From: Rhodospirillales bacterium
Lineage (GTDB): Bacteria; Pseudomonadota; Alphaproteobacteria; CACIAM-22H2
Direction of reading: 5' to 3'
Length of the DNA stretch: 8,207 nt
NCBI GenBank assembly: GCA_016195145.1
Contig: JACQAF010000182.1
Coordinates: forward strand, 1 to 8,207
Shown: one piece after another, positions 6,141 through 8,207 of the stretch
How the letters are laid out: each line of letters starts with the position of its first letter
Position numbering within the stretch: the first letter of the stretch is position 1
The notes under the pieces: generated by a model
What the model was told of the DNA's origin: nothing
Seen by the model: only the letters and a program-made list of their open reading frames with translations
Database searches by the model: none
Program-made: the position numbers and the translations under genes

Positions 6141-6377
6141 CTACTGGCCCGCCCGGCCCGCCCGGCGCGCCTTGCGGGACGCCGGCGACGGCCATGCGGA
6201 CAGGACCGGCGGCTCCGGCGCGGCGGCGGCGGCATCGACCGCAGGGACCGCAGCGCCCGCCGCGATCAGCCGCGCGGCGGGCGCGTCGTCGACCTCGACC
6301 GTCGAGCCGGGCGGATGCGCGACGTTCTCGCCGCCATCCGGCCGGGTAACATAGGTCGTCAGCACGATGATCTTCAT
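6141..6377 (-). CDS. Small head protein in FI position, probable packaging chaperone
   Basis: This 78-residue protein lies between the capsid gene and the FII-like gene, where lambda has FI, the DNA packaging chaperone. Its first 45 residues (KIIVLTTYV, then a charged turn, then HPPGSTVEVDDAPAARLIAAGAA) resemble the pattern of the C-terminal domain of lambda gpFI: a hydrophobic strand, a loop, a 'PGT..RVS' strand and a helix ending in a glycine turn. In lambda that domain binds the major capsid protein. The helical N-terminal domain of gpFI is absent here. The rest of the protein is an Ala/Pro-rich, then basic (RKARRAGRAG) tail that looks disordered. GGAGG lies 7 bases before the ATG. The gene is real by position and ribosome site; the FI assignment rests on pattern and synteny only. 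Confidence 0.55.
   Translation of the reverse strand: MKIIVLTTYVTRPDGGENVAHPPGSTVEVDDAPAARLIAAGAAVPAVDAAAAAPEPPVLSAWPSPASRKARRAGRAGQ
6146..6163. repeat. Tandem 9-bp repeat at the FI/FII junction
   Basis: Two perfect copies of GGCCCGCCC stand side by side. They encode the RAG-RAG end of the FI-like protein. If the upstream ATG of the next gene were used, they would also encode a GGPGGP stretch in the other frame. The unit is a multiple of three, so copy-number change would keep both frames. Confidence 0.6.
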
Positions 6378-6392
6378 TGCAGCGCCTCCGGC

Positions 6393-7451
6393 TCAGGTCT
6401 TCACCGTGACCCGCATCGAGGCGTTGGGCCGGTAGGGAACGGTCAGCGGCGCAGACTGCAGGAGCATCATGCGAACCGGCGGGTCTTCTTCGGGCCACGA
6501 CTTGACGAAATATCGGTCCGATTTGTAGCCGGATTTTTCGTCCAGGATGACGCCGTAGCCGCGCACACCTTCGAGTCCGCCCTTGCCCGTCCCCGGCGCA
6601 CCGCGCGCGGCGATGATCAGCGTGTTATCCGGTATCAGCTTTTGCTTGACGTCGGCGTCGTCGATGTAGAAGTCCTGATAGACCCAGATGTCGAAATCCC
6701 CGATCGTCCCGACATTGCGCGCCTTCTCGTTTCCCTGGCCGCGCACGATCGGCTCCACATTCAGGCCCTCGATGTTCATATAGGCGCGTCGGTCGAGGAG
6801 CGTCTTCACGTCTTGATCCTGGCGGAAAATCTTCCATGTCGCCGGCGACATGACGACAGTCTTCGCAACGCTTCCCGATTTATCCTGGATTGTCGCCGCG
6901 AAGTTCTCGAGATCGTCGAGCGGCTTCACCCCGGAATCGCCCCATTGCGCGCCGGAACCGAGGGTCACGGTCAGCGCCGGATCGCGCTGGAAATCGACGA
7001 CCGTCTCGGGATACCCGTCGCCCTTGACGGTGACCTTGCCGGTGAGCAGGGCCTCGGCGGCCATCGCCTCCTCGCGCCGGGTCAGCATCTCGAGCTGGTC
7101 AACGAGCGCCTCGGCGACCTGCGCCTCGCGCCGCTGCATCGGCGACATGCTGCCGCCGATCTGTTCGCCAACGCTCCGGCGCAGCGGGGCGTCGGGATTG
7201 AATATCCGCTTGTCCTTGACATAGGCCGGCCGGAACGATTTGGCGAAATAGCCATGATTGCTCACGACCGGTGCGGGGCGCGACGGATGGACGAAGGGCG
7301 TGAGGCGCGGCTTGTTGTCGAGAACGTCGAAGTAGATTTCCGCGGTCTGGCTCTTCTGGTCTTTCGGAAAGAAGGTGTCGAGCAGGAACGACGAGGGCTG
7401 GTCGAGCGCCTCGACGACCCGGTGCAGGAAGGCGGTCTGGAAGATGTCCAC
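6393..7451 (-). CDS. Major capsid protein, lambda gpE-like
   Basis: This 352-residue protein builds the icosahedral head shell (HK97 fold). It matches the lambda gpE family along its whole length. The N-terminus has the LLDTFFPKD / AEIYFDV segment. Residues about 75-100 give the typical FRPAYVKDKR...NPDAPLRR motif. A helical region at about 105-135 (QRREAQ...EMLTRREEAMAAEALLTGK) is followed by the P-domain with MSPATWKIFR (about 201-210). The C-terminus has LIPDNTLIIAARG (272-284) and LLQSAPL (330-336), both diagnostic for this family. Length is close to that of lambda gpE (341). The start is GTG, supported by a strong ribosome binding site. It lies between the decoration gene and the FI-like gene, exactly the lambda order. 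No truncation or frameshift is seen. Confidence 0.95.
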   Translation of the reverse strand: MDIFQTAFLHRVVEALDQPSSFLLDTFFPKDQKSQTAEIYFDVLDNKPRLTPFVHPSRPAPVVSNHGYFAKSFRPAYVKDKRIFNPDAPLRRSVGEQIGGSMSPMQRREAQVAEALVDQLEMLTRREEAMAAEALLTGKVTVKGDGYPETVVDFQRDPALTVTLGSGAQWGDSGVKPLDDLENFAATIQDKSGSVAKTVVMSPATWKIFRQDQDVKTLLDRRAYMNIEGLNVEPIVRGQGNEKARNVGTIGDFDIWVYQDFYIDDADVKQKLIPDNTLIIAARGAPGTGKGGLEGVRGYGVILDEKSGYKSDRYFVKSWPEEDPPVRMMLLQSAPLTVPYRPNASMRVTVKT

Positions 7452-7458
7452 GATATGT

Positions 7459-7464
7459 CTCCTT
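7459..7464 (-). promoter_or_regulatory. Ribosome binding site of the capsid gene
   Basis: AAGGAG on the minus strand lies 7 bases upstream of the GTG at 7451-7449. It is a near-consensus Shine-Dalgarno sequence and supports the GTG as the true start of the major capsid gene, giving an N-terminus of the right length for the family. Confidence 0.75.
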
Positions 7465-7484
7465 TATGTGGGATGTCGGCCGTA

Positions 7485-7502
7485 GGCGCGGTCGCGCCCC
7501 TA
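7485..7502 (-). other. GC hairpin just after the decoration gene stop
   Basis: On the mRNA strand the TAG stop (7502-7500) is followed at once by a perfect 5-bp GC stem, 7498-7494 paired with 7489-7485, around the loop GACC. No U-run follows, so it is not a classical intrinsic terminator. It could protect the 3' end of the upstream cistron or damp read-through into the capsid gene. This role is inferred. Confidence 0.45.
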
Positions 7503-8159
7503 CGGGGCCAGCGATGTAGCGAGATGGATGCCGAGAAGGCGCAGCGCCGTGCGCACGCTGTCGGCGGTGTGACCGGCGGCGAAGGTGATCGCCGCATCGG
7601 CGAACTCCCCGGACAGGTAGACCAGCGCGTCGCGATCGCCCGCCGAGGCGTCGACCGCCTCGACCAGGACCGCCGACGGGTATTGCGATCCGTCGAGCGC
7701 GGCGGCGACCGACAGCCGGTACTTGCCCGATCCCGCGGCTATCGTCACGTTGAAGCCGTCGCCGACCGCGAAGTCGGACGAGCCGTCGGCGATCGAGAAC
7801 TTGATCTGGTTCGCGAAGGTCGCGCCGACCGCGACGTCGCCGATCACGTTGCCCTTCGGATCGCTGACCCGGAACGTGCCGCTATTGGTCGCGGCGGCGA
7901 TGCAGCGGATCGCGTACACGCCGGCCTGAGCGTTGGCGAGCACGGGCGTCAACGCATCGAGGGTGAAGACGCCGTTGCCGGTGTTGCCGGCCGTCGCCGC
8001 GACGGTCGCCGCGCCGAGCAGGATGCGCCCGAGCAGCGCGCCGCGCGGGCGGTTCTCGCCGGACAGCAGTGTTCCCTTGCGGACGATGCGGGGAAAGTCG
8101 CCCCCCAGCAGGCGGTCGTGGGCGAAGCTGCCCTGGCTATCGAAGCTGGCGACAGACAT
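7500..8159 (-). CDS. Head decoration protein, lambda gpD-like, with inserted domain
   Basis: This 219-residue protein should be the trimeric decoration (cementing) protein that stabilises the expanded capsid shell at its three-fold axes. The decoration-protein core is visible in two parts. Residues about 12-50 hold the N-terminal strand region, with the pattern LLGGDFP, then RGALLGRI. Residues about 143-219 hold SGKYRLS, then DGSQYPSAVLVEAVDAS and the YLSGEF strand. Lambda gpD is about 110 residues. The extra length is an Ala/Gly/Thr-rich insert at about residues 51-142 (GNTGNG, then SGTFRVSDP, then DFAVGDGFNVTI) that looks like a separate beta domain. The ATG at 8157-8159 is preceded by a good ribosome binding site (AGGAGAG at 8164-8170). 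The major capsid gene follows directly, as in lambda. The family call is firm; the fold of the insert is an inference. Confidence 0.9.
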   Translation of the reverse strand: MSVASFDSQGSFAHDRLLGGDFPRIVRKGTLLSGENRPRGALLGRILLGAATVAATAGNTGNGVFTLDALTPVLANAQAGVYAIRCIAAATNSGTFRVSDPKGNVIGDVAVGATFANQIKFSIADGSSDFAVGDGFNVTIAAGSGKYRLSVAAALDGSQYPSAVLVEAVDASAGDRDALVYLSGEFADAAITFAAGHTADSVRTALRLLGIHLATSLAP

Positions 8160-8207
8160 GTCTCTCTCCTATTGTCTGGTTTTGTGGTCTACCGGGCGCG
8201 GCGCACG

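Noticed and set aside
8160..8207. The 3' end of an upstream gene (protease or scaffold expected) at the right edge.
   Set aside because: Two frames end in TAG in this stretch and only a few codons are visible, so neither the frame nor the product can be assigned.

Overview
The window is a segment of a phage or prophage structural (head and tail) operon from a GC-rich bacterial host. Every real gene lies on the minus strand, so the operon reads from the right edge (8207) to the left edge (1). The host is probably a high-GC proteobacterium, perhaps an alphaproteobacterium, but no host gene, integrase or attachment site is present, so this is only an inference from composition and protein style. 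Free phage and integrated prophage cannot be told apart here.

Head part (8159 to 5255, in transcription order): a lambda gpD-like head decoration protein with an extra inserted domain; a lambda gpE-like major capsid protein with a GTG start; a small protein in the FI position that resembles the capsid-binding half of the lambda packaging chaperone gpFI; an FII-like head-tail joining protein; and a gpU-like tail terminator. The order D-E-FI-FII-(Z)-U is that of lambda, without a recognisable Z.

Tail part (5207 to 1): a DUF2635 protein (Mu gp38-like), the Mu gpL-like contractile sheath, the Mu gpM-like tail tube, a Mu gp41-like tail assembly chaperone with a programmed -1 frameshift site (U UUU UUC) that makes a longer fusion, a short Mu gp42-like tape measure protein, and the N-terminal two thirds or so of a Mu gpN-like DNA circularisation/tail protein that runs off the left edge. 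The virion is therefore expected to have a lambda-type capsid joined to a Mu-type contractile tail.

The genes are tightly packed. Several start and stop codons overlap (TGATG at tube/chaperone and at tape measure/gpN; GTGA at chaperone fusion/tape measure). The larger gaps of about 46-61 bases lie after the decoration, terminator, DUF2635 and sheath genes. Three of these four gaps carry a strong GC hairpin at or just after the upstream stop codon, with no U-tract. No stretch over 300 bases lacks a gene. No RNA gene, IS element, CRISPR array or convincing promoter was seen. The plus strand carries only shadow reading frames.
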